64,000 nucleotides of DNA from Rhizobium leguminosarum (GCF_002953715.1 NZ_CP025013.1:62001-126000), one strand, 5' to 3'. Shown: positions 8,106 to 17,459, counted from the stretch's first letter. The notes: generated by a model not told the origin, from the letters alone. Translations and numbers: made by a program.

Positions 8106-10856
8106 ATGCATCACAGTCGTTCCGAAGGCAAAACTGCAACCCGCCCCGGCGGGCGTGAACCGAAGACGCTAGGTTCCCGTTTTCGCCCGCCGCGCATGCT
8201 GTTCACGGCCATCGACCGTCCTTTTCCCCTTTCGAAGATCCGCGACGGTCTGGCGCGCCAGATCGTCGTCGTCCATGCACCGTCTGGCTTCGGCAAGACG
8301 GCGCTGCTCAAGGCAGGATATGAGGCAGTCACTTCCGGCTCCGATTATTTCCAGTCGCTGTTCGATGGCGGCGTCGGTCATTGCGGCTGGATCACGCTGG
8401 ACCCCTCGCATGGCCGGCCTGCCGAACTGCTGGCCGATCTTTGCCTGGCGCTCGGCATCCACACTCCACGGCCTCCCGCGTCTCTGAGGGAACTGTTCGA
8501 CATTGTCGCCGACCGGGAAAGCGGCGCAATCCTGTTTATCGACGAGCTCGATATTGCTTCCTCACCCGACGTGCAGGCTTTCCTCGACGGATTTTTCTTA
8601 GGTGCCCCCGACAATCTGAGGATCGTCTGCGCGTCGCAGCAGAAACTGCCGCTGCCGCTCGCCCGGCTCAGGGTGCGCGGGCTCGTAACAGAGATCAACG
8701 CCGTCGACCTCGCCTTCAGCCGCAACGAGATCCGCAGCCTGTTTCCACGTAATATCAACACTGGCGACGTCGCAAATTTCGTACGCGCCACTCGTGGATG
8801 GCCGGCCTTGACGCAGATCGCGCTCGGCGTGATGGAGAGCGGCGGTACAGACGAGCGCGACAGGCTGCTGGCCGGCGAGCATCCCGACCTTTTCCGCCAT
8901 ATCGACGAAGCAATCCTGCGTCCGCTGTCGCCGGCGCTTCGCCGAACGCTCTGCGTCACGTCGATCCTGGAGGAATTCCCGCTGGAGCTGGCAAGCCATC
9001 TCTCCGGCACCGATCTGCAGGCAGATGATCTTCGGCTGCTTGAGGATATGACCCCGCTGATCGAAAGGAGCCAGACGGGTGCGGCCTGGTACAGGCTCCA
9101 TCCAATCGTCCGGAAGTGCCTGACGACCGAACTTGCCGGCGATCCTCAGATCGACGAGGCGAAGCTTCACTCCATGGCAGCAATCTGGTTCGCCGAGCGC
9201 GCGTTCCTGGAAAGAGCCGTTGCGCATGCGGCGCGTGCCGGCAATTATTCGCTCGCCGCGCAGACGATCCGGCAAGCCGGCGGCGTCAATCTCTTCATCC
9301 GCGCCGGCCACACAGTGCTCGAACATCTGATCGCCGACCTGCCCGCTGGCGTCATCCACGAATCTCCGAGCCTGTCACTGTGTTACGTGCTGGTGCTCGC
9401 GAAGAAGGGGCACATCAAGGCGGCGCGCGAGCGGATGGAAGCGATCAAGCAAGGCCGGGCCGTGCATGGCGACGAGTTCCTGACGATCGAGGCATCGACG
9501 CTCGATCACATCGACGGGCTGGTTGATATCTATGAGGATCTTCATCTCGACGATGCGCAGATCCTACATCTCGAACGAATGGCATCAGGTTTTTCGCCGC
9601 AATCGACCTGGGAGCTCGGCTGGATCTACAACCATCTGTGCATCGCTTATACCAGGCGCGGCAATCTCGACCTCGCGCGGCTGAGTGCCTTGAAGGCATT
9701 GGCCTATTATCGCGAGGAAAAGACGGCCTATGCCCAGATCTTCATGCTGATCCATCTGGGGTTGGTCAATACGCTCGCCGGCAACTTCTCGGCGTCGCTG
9801 ACTTTCTGCCGGGAGGCGCAGGACCTGATCCAAAGCGCGCAGTGGACTGACGTCAATCTCGAAGCGATCTGCCGCGTGGCGACGGCGGATGTTCTCTACC
9901 TCCAGGGCGAGATGGCTCTGGTCGAGAAGAGCCTTGGCGAGGCGGTCAATGCCGTGGTCCAGGGCGAAGGTTGGGTCGATATCTATTCCCGGATGTTTTC
10001 GCTGCTGGCCCGCAGCCGGCTGCGGTTGAGCGGTCTCGATACGGCAATGGCAGCGATCGACAAGGCGGAAGAGGTCGCCGTCGAACGCGCGCTGCCGCGC
10101 CTGAAGATTGCGGCCGACATCATGCGCGTCGATATTTTCTCGAAGACCGGCCTGATTGAATCGGCGGTGCTTCTGGCCGAGCGGCTGGTTTCATCCTTGC
10201 GCGATCCCGAACTCGGGCACTTCTGGACATGGCGCGAGGAAAGCGATTTCCTCGTCGCGCGAGCGCGACTTCTCAAAGCCCAGGGACGACCGGGCGACGG
10301 GCTCGCCAATCTGGAGATCGTGATGGCGCGAAGCCGCGCGAACGGCAGCGGTTATCACCTGCTGGCGGCGGAAATACTGGCAACGGTCGCCGCCTGGAAC
10401 GACGGCCGGCATGCCCAGGCGCTCGAATATTTCCAGTTTGCGATCGCGCGTGCTCGCTCGCACGAGGTAACCCAGCTTTTCGAGGACGAGGGGCTCGAAT
10501 TCTCCACGGTCGTGCGGGCGATCGTGCGGCGTTTCGGCCTGAAGGTCTTCAGTGCCGATGCCGTCGACTTCATCGGTCGCATCATTGGCCAGGGTGAAAA
10601 AAGCGTCTTCGGCAAAGCCGCCGACAACGGCCGCCGGATCAAGGGTCCTCTTGCCGGCGGCAAAAGTCTTCTCAGTCAACGCGAGCAACAGGTCCTGCTC
10701 TGCCTACACGAAGGTAAGAGCAACAAGGAAATCGCCCGCGCGCTCGGGCTTTCCGAGCCTACGGTGAAATTCCACCTCAAGAACGTGTTTTCTAAATTGG
10801 GGGTCAGTCGCCGGGCAATGGCCCTGGCGGTTTCGGCTAAATTGAACCTTAGATAG
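8106..10856 (+). CDS. MalT-like LuxR-family ATP-dependent transcriptional activator
   Basis: This is a 916-residue LAL/MalT-type regulator. An STAND/AAA-like NTPase with Walker A HAPSGFGKTALL (~57-68) and Walker B AILFIDELD (~140) comes first. A long helical, TPR-like sensor region occupies ~400-830, and a C-terminal LuxR helix-turn-helix (LSQREQQVLLCL ... NKEIARALGLSEPTVKFHL, ~855-905) binds DNA. Such proteins oligomerise on inducer plus ATP and activate nearby operons. It sits at the end of the hydantoin-type operon and so probably controls it. The start at 8106 is supported only by a weak GAGG upstream. Confidence 0.88.
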   Translation: MHHSRSEGKTATRPGGREPKTLGSRFRPPRMLFTAIDRPFPLSKIRDGLARQIVVVHAPSGFGKTALLKAGYEAVTSGSDYFQSLFDGGVGHCGWITLDPSHGRPAELLADLCLALGIHTPRPPASLRELFDIVADRESGAILFIDELDIASSPDVQAFLDGFFLGAPDNLRIVCASQQKLPLPLARLRVRGLVTEINAVDLAFSRNEIRSLFPRNINTGDVANFVRATRGWPALTQIALGVMESGGTDERDRLLAGEHPDLFRHIDEAILRPLSPALRRTLCVTSILEEFPLELASHLSGTDLQADDLRLLEDMTPLIERSQTGAAWYRLHPIVRKCLTTELAGDPQIDEAKLHSMAAIWFAERAFLERAVAHAARAGNYSLAAQTIRQAGGVNLFIRAGHTVLEHLIADLPAGVIHESPSLSLCYVLVLAKKGHIKAARERMEAIKQGRAVHGDEFLTIEASTLDHIDGLVDIYEDLHLDDAQILHLERMASGFSPQSTWELGWIYNHLCIAYTRRGNLDLARLSALKALAYYREEKTAYAQIFMLIHLGLVNTLAGNFSASLTFCREAQDLIQSAQWTDVNLEAICRVATADVLYLQGEMALVEKSLGEAVNAVVQGEGWVDIYSRMFSLLARSRLRLSGLDTAMAAIDKAEEVAVERALPRLKIAADIMRVDIFSKTGLIESAVLLAERLVSSLRDPELGHFWTWREESDFLVARARLLKAQGRPGDGLANLEIVMARSRANGSGYHLLAAEILATVAAWNDGRHAQALEYFQFAIARARSHEVTQLFEDEGLEFSTVVRAIVRRFGLKVFSADAVDFIGRIIGQGEKSVFGKAADNGRRIKGPLAGGKSLLSQREQQVLLCLHEGKSNKEIARALGLSEPTVKFHLKNVFSKLGVSRRAMALAVSAKLNLR

Positions 10857-11002
10857 CACGACGAAGTGCCGGCACTGTCAGCACGAACGATCTATAATCC
10901 ACATAAGACAATCCGAACCGGGCAATCATGAAATTCTGCCAGCTGGTGATGGTCGGCCAGTGGTATCGGTGTGTTGAGGGTCACGAGATGCACGCTGCTA
11001 TA

Positions 11003-12232
11003 TCATGAGCGTGTTAGAACAGCCGCAGCCTGGTCGGCGGCCCGTAACCCGCTTTCCCATGCGCCATGCGCGGTCGAAAAGTCGGACTGGTGCGTCGCCT
11101 CGCCGGCGAAAAACAGCCGGTCGCCGACCGGTCGCGCCAGGACTGGGCGTGCACCCGCATGGCCAGGCAGTGCATGGCTGTAAGAGCCGCCTATCCAATC
11201 GGTGCGACACCAGGAAGAGGCTGCCAGGGGCCGCAAGTGGCGGCGAATGTTGCTGCCGAGCAGCGATGACAGCTGGTCGAGTGCGAAGGCAAATGCGTCC
11301 ACCAAACCCGCGCGTTCGATGACGACAGCGCCGTTTCCGCCAAAGAAGCCTTCGATGATTGGCCGGCCGAGCGGCCGGATATAATAGCTCCCGGTCTCGG
11401 CATTTTGCGGGTCGCCGAGCAGATGGGTTTCCGGCTCTAAACCATGATTGCCATGGAGTTCCAAAAACAGCTTGTCTGCGAGGCCAAGTGGCAGCTGACT
11501 TGCGGCATGGAGGTGATCGTCGGCACCCGGGTCGAAGACAATGGCTCCGCGGGCCAGAACGGTGGTCGATACCGTGATGATCGCGGCACCTGATGTGACA
11601 GGACCGCGGTCGGTCTCCAGTCGGATGCCGTTTGCGGTCAATGCCACACGCCGAACGGGCGTCGAAAGGCGCAAGGCCACGTTCGAAACGGCCGCGCTGA
11701 TCAGACTTCCATAGCCTTCGTGCACCCGCCAATTGGCGTCGGTCGCCGCATTGTCATAGGCAAGAAAGTCATCGATCGACAATCGATCGAGCGGTGCGCC
11801 GTTCAGATATCCGCTTAAGGACTGGCAGTAGGCGTTCCATTTGCCGCCAGGCTCCAGCACGTCTGACGCCCTGTCGCTGGCGGGGGGGCTGGTCCGCATC
11901 CGCTTCTTAAGTGCGTTCCAAGCCGCCGCCGCCGCCGCGCGCTCATCCTGTGTGAAGCCGAGATCGCGCCACTGGCCTTGCCACGCCGTCGGCCCGCGCT
12001 CGATATTGAACCCGGCTGCACGGCCAATGGCGACGAGAGGATTGCGCTCGGCAGAATGCAGCCAGCCGCAACCCATATCCAGCGGCATTCCGGCCAGCTC
12101 GATTGTCCAGGCTCGTCCGCCCACGCGATCGCTGGCCTCCAGGATGATGACCGAGCGGCCGGCATCGGCCAGCCCTTTTGCTGCTGCAATACCGGCCGCG
12201 CCAGCGCCGACAATCGCAACCTCGTAGTCCAT
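11003..12232 (-). CDS. FAD-dependent flavin monoamine oxidase-like protein
   Basis: 409 residues when begun at the ATG preceded by GGAGG; an in-frame start 42 bp upstream lacks an RBS. The N-terminal Rossmann motif VAIVGAGAAGIAAAKGL (residues 5-21), ILEASDRVGGRAWT and the C-terminal LFFAGEATHQSDFSTAHGA motif define the amine oxidase/NAD(P)-binding_8 family (MAO-, spermine- or tryptophan-oxidase-like). It would oxidise an amine to an imine with FAD and O2 in the cytoplasm; no signal is seen. Two early frames carry A-rich runs but the gene is intact. It is divergent from the antiporter gene with a 100-bp shared promoter gap. Substrate unknown. Confidence 0.82.
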   Translation of the reverse strand: MDYEVAIVGAGAAGIAAAKGLADAGRSVIILEASDRVGGRAWTIELAGMPLDMGCGWLHSAERNPLVAIGRAAGFNIERGPTAWQGQWRDLGFTQDERAAAAAAWNALKKRMRTSPPASDRASDVLEPGGKWNAYCQSLSGYLNGAPLDRLSIDDFLAYDNAATDANWRVHEGYGSLISAAVSNVALRLSTPVRRVALTANGIRLETDRGPVTSGAAIITVSTTVLARGAIVFDPGADDHLHAASQLPLGLADKLFLELHGNHGLEPETHLLGDPQNAETGSYYIRPLGRPIIEGFFGGNGAVVIERAGLVDAFAFALDQLSSLLGSNIRRHLRPLAASSWCRTDWIGGSYSHALPGHAGARPVLARPVGDRLFFAGEATHQSDFSTAHGAWESGLRAADQAAAVLTRS

Positions 12233-12332
12233 CGTCGCCCTCCGCCGCTGCGTCAGCAGCTTGATACGACACAAGCTTTACATCGGGGCTGCACCCGCTT
12301 CAATGTGCCCGAAAGCCTGCTAGTATGCTCAA

Positions 12333-13874
12333 ATGACGTTCTTCGAAACACTTGTCGCATTGCTGGCGGTTGCCATCCTGTTGCTGCAGGTGACGCGTCG
12401 CACGCGCCTGCCCTACCCCGGCATCCTGGCTGCCGCCGGCGTCGCCGTGGCGATGCTGCCCGGCGCGCCCGCGATCCCGATCGATCCACCGACGGCGCTG
12501 GCCTTGTTCATCGCCCCCGTTCTTGTCGACTCGGCCTATGATTTCCCGGTCGGCGCGGCGCGGCGCATGCTGCTACCGCTGTTCTTCTATGCGGTCGTCG
12601 CCGTTCTCGTTACGACAGGCGTGGTCGTGTCGATCAGCATGCTGACTGTCGGGCTTCCGATTGCGGTTGCGGTCACGCTGGGGGCAATCGTTGCGCCGCC
12701 CGATGCCGCAGCCGCCACGGCGGTCCTTTCCAATTTGCCCGTTGCCCGCCGTGTGGATGCCCTGCTTAAGGGAGAAAGCCTGTTCAACGACGCGACCGCG
12801 CTGCTGCTTTTCGGGGCCGCGCTGACTGTCCAGGCGCGGGGTGGGCTGGATGCCGGGACGGCGCTTCAGGTGGGGTTCGCCGCACCTGGAGGAATCCTGT
12901 TCGGTATCGCCTTCGGCTTTGTCGTCTCGCGGCTTCGACAGATAACCGAAAATACGGTCGGCGGGACCCTGCTTCAGTTCGTCTACGCTTTTTCGACCTG
13001 GTTGATTGCCGAGCATCTTCACCTGTCGGCTGTCCTTGCCACCGTGGCGAGCGCAATGACCATCGCTAGCCTTTCTTCGGTCGAGGATTCGCCACGGATG
13101 CGGGTGCATTCCTTCGCGGTCTGGACGACGGTCGTCTTCCTGTTGAATGTGGTGGCTTTCCTGCTGATGGGGCTGCAGGCGCGCCGCATCCTTGAGGCGA
13201 TGTCGGCTGAAGAGCTTCAGCGGGCGATGGGATTTGCCGCCATCGTGGTGGTCGGCGTCATCCTGGCGCGCATGGCGATGGCGTTCCTGCTTCACGCCGT
13301 CGTCGCGTCTCGCCACCGAAGCGGCCATGAATTGGCGCCTTTCACATCCGGGGAAACCTTGCTGGTGGGTTGGGCCGGTATGCGCGGCCTCGTTACGCTG
13401 GCGACGGCCTTCGCACTGCCCGCCGACTTTCCCGAGCGAGACCTGGTCGTGCTCACGGCCTTCACGGTGGTGCTCGCGACCCTGGTCATTCAAGGGGCGA
13501 CCCTGGCGCCGATGATCCATTTCCTGAAACTCGGTCGGCAGGCAGAAGTCCGCGATGAACTCAAGGCGGCCCGAAAATCGCTCGCCGAAGCGGCCTTTCA
13601 GCGGCTCGAGAAGGAAGGCGGCACCGAGGCCGAAGCGATCCGGACGATCTGCAAGGATCATTGGACCGCATCAACCGATGCAAACAAGACCTCGCCGCTC
13701 GATCGCCGCCGTCACCTGACGATCGCCGCCGTTCTCGCCCAGCGCCAGCGCCTCGAGGAGTTGCGCGACACAGATCAGATCGGCGCGACGCAATATCTCG
13801 AGCTGCAGGAGGACCTGGACTGGAAGCAGCTCTCCGTCGGCTCCGATGAAGATCGCCGCATCACAGAAAGCTAG
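12333..13874 (+). CDS. CPA1-family Na+(K+)/H+ antiporter
   Basis: 513 residues with about 12 hydrophobic segments in residues 1-400 and a hydrophilic C-terminal tail of ~110 residues. The signature ESLFNDATALLLFGAAL (near residue 150) contains the ND pair of the CPA1 (NhaP/NHE) ion site, and GAIVAPPDAAAATAVL and WAGMRGLVTLATAFALP match the same family. It exchanges cytoplasmic Na+ or K+ for H+ and helps in pH and salt tolerance. The tail contains charged helices that may regulate activity. It is monocistronic; immediately after the stop begins a duplicated gene fragment. Confidence 0.9.
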   Translation: MTFFETLVALLAVAILLLQVTRRTRLPYPGILAAAGVAVAMLPGAPAIPIDPPTALALFIAPVLVDSAYDFPVGAARRMLLPLFFYAVVAVLVTTGVVVSISMLTVGLPIAVAVTLGAIVAPPDAAAATAVLSNLPVARRVDALLKGESLFNDATALLLFGAALTVQARGGLDAGTALQVGFAAPGGILFGIAFGFVVSRLRQITENTVGGTLLQFVYAFSTWLIAEHLHLSAVLATVASAMTIASLSSVEDSPRMRVHSFAVWTTVVFLLNVVAFLLMGLQARRILEAMSAEELQRAMGFAAIVVVGVILARMAMAFLLHAVVASRHRSGHELAPFTSGETLLVGWAGMRGLVTLATAFALPADFPERDLVVLTAFTVVLATLVIQGATLAPMIHFLKLGRQAEVRDELKAARKSLAEAAFQRLEKEGGTEAEAIRTICKDHWTASTDANKTSPLDRRRHLTIAAVLAQRQRLEELRDTDQIGATQYLELQEDLDWKQLSVGSDEDRRITES

Positions 13875-13878
13875 GACG

Positions 13879-14144
13879 CTACTCGATATCCCTCAGTGCA
13901 TCGAGCGGGCCGATCAGCGCCGTGCGTTGGGGCACGAGGGTCGGCTGCACCAGATGCGTGATTGGCGGCCGCGGTCCGCATCGAGGATCGTAAACCCCTT
14001 GGTGATCATCGCGTCGCTGTCCTGCCGGATCATGAAGACGGGGAAAGGCAGGAAGGAGCCGAAGGGATCGTAGTCATAGCAGCCGACGATGATGTCGGCG
14101 AAGATCTCATGCGGGTGCAGCGCTAGAAGCGCACCAGCCCTTCG
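13879..14144 (-). pseudogene. Duplicated 3' fragment of a LacI-family regulator gene
   Basis: About 266 bp match the 3' end of the intact LacI gene (22905-23172) at roughly 90% by eye, on the same strand and including the stop (TAG here, TAA there). It encodes the equivalent of the last ~88 residues (ADIIVGCYDYDPFGSFLP). It is broken: one G is lost in a GGG run near 13967 (GGCGGCC against GGCGGGCC) and another base is lost near 14122, creating an in-frame stop. No start or N-terminus is present. It abuts the remnant of an RpiR gene at ~14145. This is a recombination scar, not a gene. Confidence 0.88.
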
Positions 14145-14415
14145 CGCTCATTTGCAAATGTTGCCGAAAGAAGTTTCTGAAGTCGCGAAAGCCGCCGAAT
14201 CCTAATGCGCTGGACACGCGCAAAACGGTTGACGGAGAGACCGAGCATAACCTAGCGACGGATGCAGTCGTGCCAAAGGCAACGACATCCGGCCTTGCAA
14301 ACACCGCTCTCGCGACGAGCTCCTGTTGCGCTGGGAGAGCCAGCCGGTTTGCCACGACCCACTGTTTGAGATCAATAAGATTCGCTGGTCGCGGTGTGTC
14401 CAAACGTTCTGTCAT
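14145..14415 (-). pseudogene. Truncated RpiR-family regulator, N-terminal HTH domain only
   Basis: Only the N-terminal ~88 residues of an RpiR regulator remain: LIDLKQWVVANRLALPAQQE, FARPDVVAFGTTASVARLCS and SPSTVLRVSSALGFGGFRDF, the usual helix-turn-helix. The SIS sugar-phosphate-binding domain (about 180 residues) is missing and the frame runs into the LacI fragment before stopping at 14107. ATG 14415 matches MTERLDTPRP; ATG 14445 is an alternative. It lies 60 bp downstream of the ABC operon on the same strand, so it was probably the last gene of that operon. An HTH-only peptide could still bind DNA, but that is speculative. Confidence 0.8.
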
Positions 14416-14475
14416 TAAAAATCTCTGACGTGGAGTGACCGACATAGAGGTAAGACGTGCCGCTCCTGGCGCGTC

Positions 14476-15297
14476 CTATCTGTTGCTCTCAATGGCAAGG
14501 TCGTTCTGATGGAGGACCAGATGGCTGTCGATTTCTGCTTCCAACTCGGCCATTGCCTCGCCGCCTGCCATCAGGTCTGTGATCTCTTCACGGGATTTCT
14601 CACCCCTGCGGAAGTCAGCGGCCTTTGCCCCTCGGATGAGCACGGCGAAATGGTCCCCAACCGTTAAAGCATGAACCACGTTGTGGGTGATAAAGATGAC
14701 TGCCAGACCTCGCTTGCGGGCCTGAAGAACGATCCGTAGAACATGAGCCGCCTCCTTCACTCCAAGAGCGGCGGTCGGTTCGTCCAAAATCAGGAGACGA
14801 GCGCCGAAGTGCACAGCTCGAGCAATAGCCAGTGATTGTCGTTCCCCGCCCGAAAGGCCGCCCACAAGTCGATCACCATCGTCGATACGCGTGATCCCAA
14901 ATTCTCTGACGGCACGAACAGCGATCTCGTTCGCCGTCCTTCGGTCGAAGACTTTCAGCGGTCCAAAACGCTTAGTGGGTTCAACGCCAACAAAGAACGA
15001 TCGGCCGATGCTCATGAGGGGAAACGTCCCACCGAACTGGTGGACGGTGGCAATGCCACGTTCACTGGCATCGCGAGGACTGGTAAAGGCGACCGGCTGG
15101 CCGTCCATTTCAATCGTCCCGGATGTCGGTTTATAAACACCTGACATTGTCTTGATCAGGGTCGATTTCCCAGCGCCGTTGTCTCCGAGAAGACAAAGCA
15201 CTTCACCCGCCCGCACTTCAAGCGAGATGTCGTGCAAGACGTCGATGGGACCAAAAGATTTGTTGACGCGTTCGAGTTTCAAAATTGGAGTAGCCAT
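14476..15297 (-). CDS. Single-domain sugar ABC transporter ATP-binding protein (FrcA-like)
   Basis: 273 residues with one nucleotide-binding domain: Walker A LGDNGAGKSTLIK (~38), Q-loop VHQFGGTFPL, signature LSGGERQSLAIAR (~150), Walker B LLILDEPTAALG and switch THNVVHAL. Most ribose-type (CUT2) importers have a tandem ~500-residue ATPase; this is the half-size FrcA type, which acts as a homodimer. The last ~25 residues are variable. It follows its permease by 9 bp and is the third gene of the operon reading down from 18269. Confidence 0.9.
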   Translation of the reverse strand: MATPILKLERVNKSFGPIDVLHDISLEVRAGEVLCLLGDNGAGKSTLIKTMSGVYKPTSGTIEMDGQPVAFTSPRDASERGIATVHQFGGTFPLMSIGRSFFVGVEPTKRFGPLKVFDRRTANEIAVRAVREFGITRIDDGDRLVGGLSGGERQSLAIARAVHFGARLLILDEPTAALGVKEAAHVLRIVLQARKRGLAVIFITHNVVHALTVGDHFAVLIRGAKAADFRRGEKSREEITDLMAGGEAMAELEAEIDSHLVLHQNDLAIESNR

Positions 15298-15306
15298 GGT
15301 TGCACC

Positions 15307-16341
15307 TCACTTCTTCTTGCTGCTGTAGGACAATGCCATCGTGCGGAATGTGTTGTTGAGCAGAACCGCGAGCAACATCAGTACGCCGATGATAAGGCTT
15401 GCCAGGTTGGCATCGAAGGACGTGAAGTAGATCCCCTGGTTGACGATTGCGAACGTGATCGTTCCCATCACCACGCCAACGATGGAACCATATCCGCCCG
15501 TCAAAAGGACACCGCCCACGACCACGCTGATAATGGAATTGAAGATAAAAGAGCTACCTGACGAGACCTGAGCGGAATTGAACAGAATTGCCTGGCTGAC
15601 GCCGACGAACGATGCCGACACGCTGCTCGCCACGAACAATGCAACGGTTATCTTGTCTGTCGGGATGCCGGCATTCCTTGCGCCGACCTTGTCACCCCCC
15701 AATGCGAAGATCCAGTTTCCTGCCGGGGAGAAATGCAAGATGAACGTGTAGATCGCGGCGATCCCGATCCACCAGAAAATCGTAACCTGGAACATTCCGC
15801 CGACGAATTCACCGAGAATCGTCTTCACGAACGGAGGCACGTTTACAGCCACGCTTGTCGTCCCAGTGATGAAAACCGAGAGACTGAGGGTAAGGCCAGC
15901 GACAGCAAACAGCGTGCCAAGTGTTACGATCAACGATGGGACCGATGTCTTGAGAACGAGCAATCCATTGATCAGTCCCACGATAATTCCAAGTAGCAAG
16001 GCGGTGGCAATCCCGGTCCAAACCGGGAAGCCATAATAGCCAGTGATAATAGCGAAGATCATCGAGCCTGCGGGGATCATCGAGCCGATCGAGATGTCGA
16101 GTTCGCCCGCGATCATCAGCAGCCCGACAGGCAGCGCTACGATACCAAGCGTCGACGCGACGTTTAGCCAACTTGCGACACCCGCCGCGGATGTGAAGTT
16201 GGACTGACCGAAGACGACGAAGAATCCGAAAACGGCTAGCATTCCCAGAAACGATCCTGTTTCCGGCCGGCGGAGCATACCGCCGACCGAGGACACCTTG
16301 CTACGCTTTGATATTGGAGTGGCAGCGAGAGCAGCGGTCAT
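15307..16341 (-). CDS. CUT2-type sugar ABC transporter permease (FrcC/RbsC-like)
   Basis: 344 residues from the ATG at 16341, which is one base after the stop of the binding-protein gene and has AAGGAG 9 bp upstream. About 8-10 hydrophobic segments, with GLLMIAGELDISIGSMIPAG and the cytoplasmic loop GARNAGIPTDKITVALFVAS, are typical of BPD_transp_2 permeases. It forms the membrane channel for the sugar-binding protein encoded just upstream. The substrate is unknown; the FrcBCA-like composition suggests a hexose or related sugar. Confidence 0.9.
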   Translation of the reverse strand: MTAALAATPISKRSKVSSVGGMLRRPETGSFLGMLAVFGFFVVFGQSNFTSAAGVASWLNVASTLGIVALPVGLLMIAGELDISIGSMIPAGSMIFAIITGYYGFPVWTGIATALLLGIIVGLINGLLVLKTSVPSLIVTLGTLFAVAGLTLSLSVFITGTTSVAVNVPPFVKTILGEFVGGMFQVTIFWWIGIAAIYTFILHFSPAGNWIFALGGDKVGARNAGIPTDKITVALFVASSVSASFVGVSQAILFNSAQVSSGSSFIFNSIISVVVGGVLLTGGYGSIVGVVMGTITFAIVNQGIYFTSFDANLASLIIGVLMLLAVLLNNTFRTMALSYSSKKK

Positions 16342-16342
16342 G

Positions 16343-17320
16343 TCAGCGTGCTCCTTTTTGAACGCCGCCGAGTGTCGCATCGATGTTGGCGCTGTCTACA
16401 AAGCCCGGACCTGTAAGAATGGGAGACGTGGGAAGTTCCAGACCGTACTCCAGGTAGCTGTTCATCAAACTCACGGCGAGATAGCTTTGAAGATAGGGCT
16501 GCTGATCGATGGCGAAGGTCTGGGTTCCAGCCTTGATGCGGCTCAAGCCGGCTTCGTTCATATCAAACGATCCCAGCGCCACTTTCCCGTTCATGCCTGC
16601 CTGCATAATACCGCTTGCAGCCCAGTCGGCGACTGCGGGGTTAAGCGTGAGAATGGCGTCAATTGACGGGTCCGTAAGGAGTGTCGCCTTGATTGACTGT
16701 GCTACAGCCGCAGCGTTGTCGGCTTGGGTTGACGGCAGCGGAAGTTGCTTGCTTTTCCCACCCTTCGGCGAGATTGCGTCCACAACGCCCTTGCATCGTT
16801 GCTCCAGAGGGAACGATCCAGGCACGTGGTTTACACAGAGGACGTTCTTAAAGCCCTTGTCGAAGAAGTATCCTCCGGCTGCTTCCCCGGCGACATATTC
16901 GTCGCTTCCGACATAGTTCATTGCGCCGAGTTCTCGTGCCTTATCGATATTGCCGGCATTGTACAGGATGACTTTCACGCCCTTCGCGATTGCGTCCTTG
17001 ATCGCAGCATCCATCGCGTCAGGCACCCAATTAGCAACGACGATCCCGTCGACACCCTGACTGACAGCGGTTCTGACCATGTTCGCGGCGTCCGGACCGA
17101 GGTTGTCATAATTCGCGAGTTGGAGAAAACTCACGGTCCCCTTTGTGAGCTCGATCACCTTTCGCGCATCATCGACGCCTTTCTTGACCGGCTGCCAGAA
17201 TGTATCATCTGGTTTGCCAGCGATGACGGCAATCTTTGCAGCCTTGGCAATTGTTGCCGAACCTGAAACTGCAATGGCGACGGCAAGGAGCCCCCCGACC
17301 AACTTTGAATAAGTCATCAT
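16343..17320 (-). CDS. Periplasmic sugar-binding protein (Peripla_BP_4 family)
   Basis: 325 residues from the ATG behind GGAGGAGGAAAGAA. Residues 1-26 are a Sec signal (hydrophobic GGLLAVAIAVSGSATIAKA, cleavage near AKA-A). The mature part shows KIAVIAGKPDDTFWQPVKKG and DGIVVANWVPDAMDAAI, the ribose/galactose-type binding-protein fold. It delivers sugar to the 15307/14476 transporter. It lies 140 bp after the esterase gene with no operator-like sequence in between, so it is probably part of the esterase operon. Confidence 0.9.
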   Translation of the reverse strand: MMTYSKLVGGLLAVAIAVSGSATIAKAAKIAVIAGKPDDTFWQPVKKGVDDARKVIELTKGTVSFLQLANYDNLGPDAANMVRTAVSQGVDGIVVANWVPDAMDAAIKDAIAKGVKVILYNAGNIDKARELGAMNYVGSDEYVAGEAAGGYFFDKGFKNVLCVNHVPGSFPLEQRCKGVVDAISPKGGKSKQLPLPSTQADNAAAVAQSIKATLLTDPSIDAILTLNPAVADWAASGIMQAGMNGKVALGSFDMNEAGLSRIKAGTQTFAIDQQPYLQSYLAVSLMNSYLEYGLELPTSPILTGPGFVDSANIDATLGGVQKGAR

Positions 17321-17459
17321 TTCTTTCCTCCTCCAGAGTAAACGGCCAGGTTTCACAACAGGATATGGCCGAAGCATCCTGCTGGCAGTGTCTACGGGAT
17401 CGGATCAAACCTTCAGCTACGGGGTACTGCTCATTCTCAACCGTTCGCCGTTGGACACC

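Noticed and set aside
10865..10876. Palindrome AGTGCCGGCACT after the LuxR gene, considered as terminator
   Set aside because: It has no loop or T-run, so it is too short to be a convincing terminator or operator.
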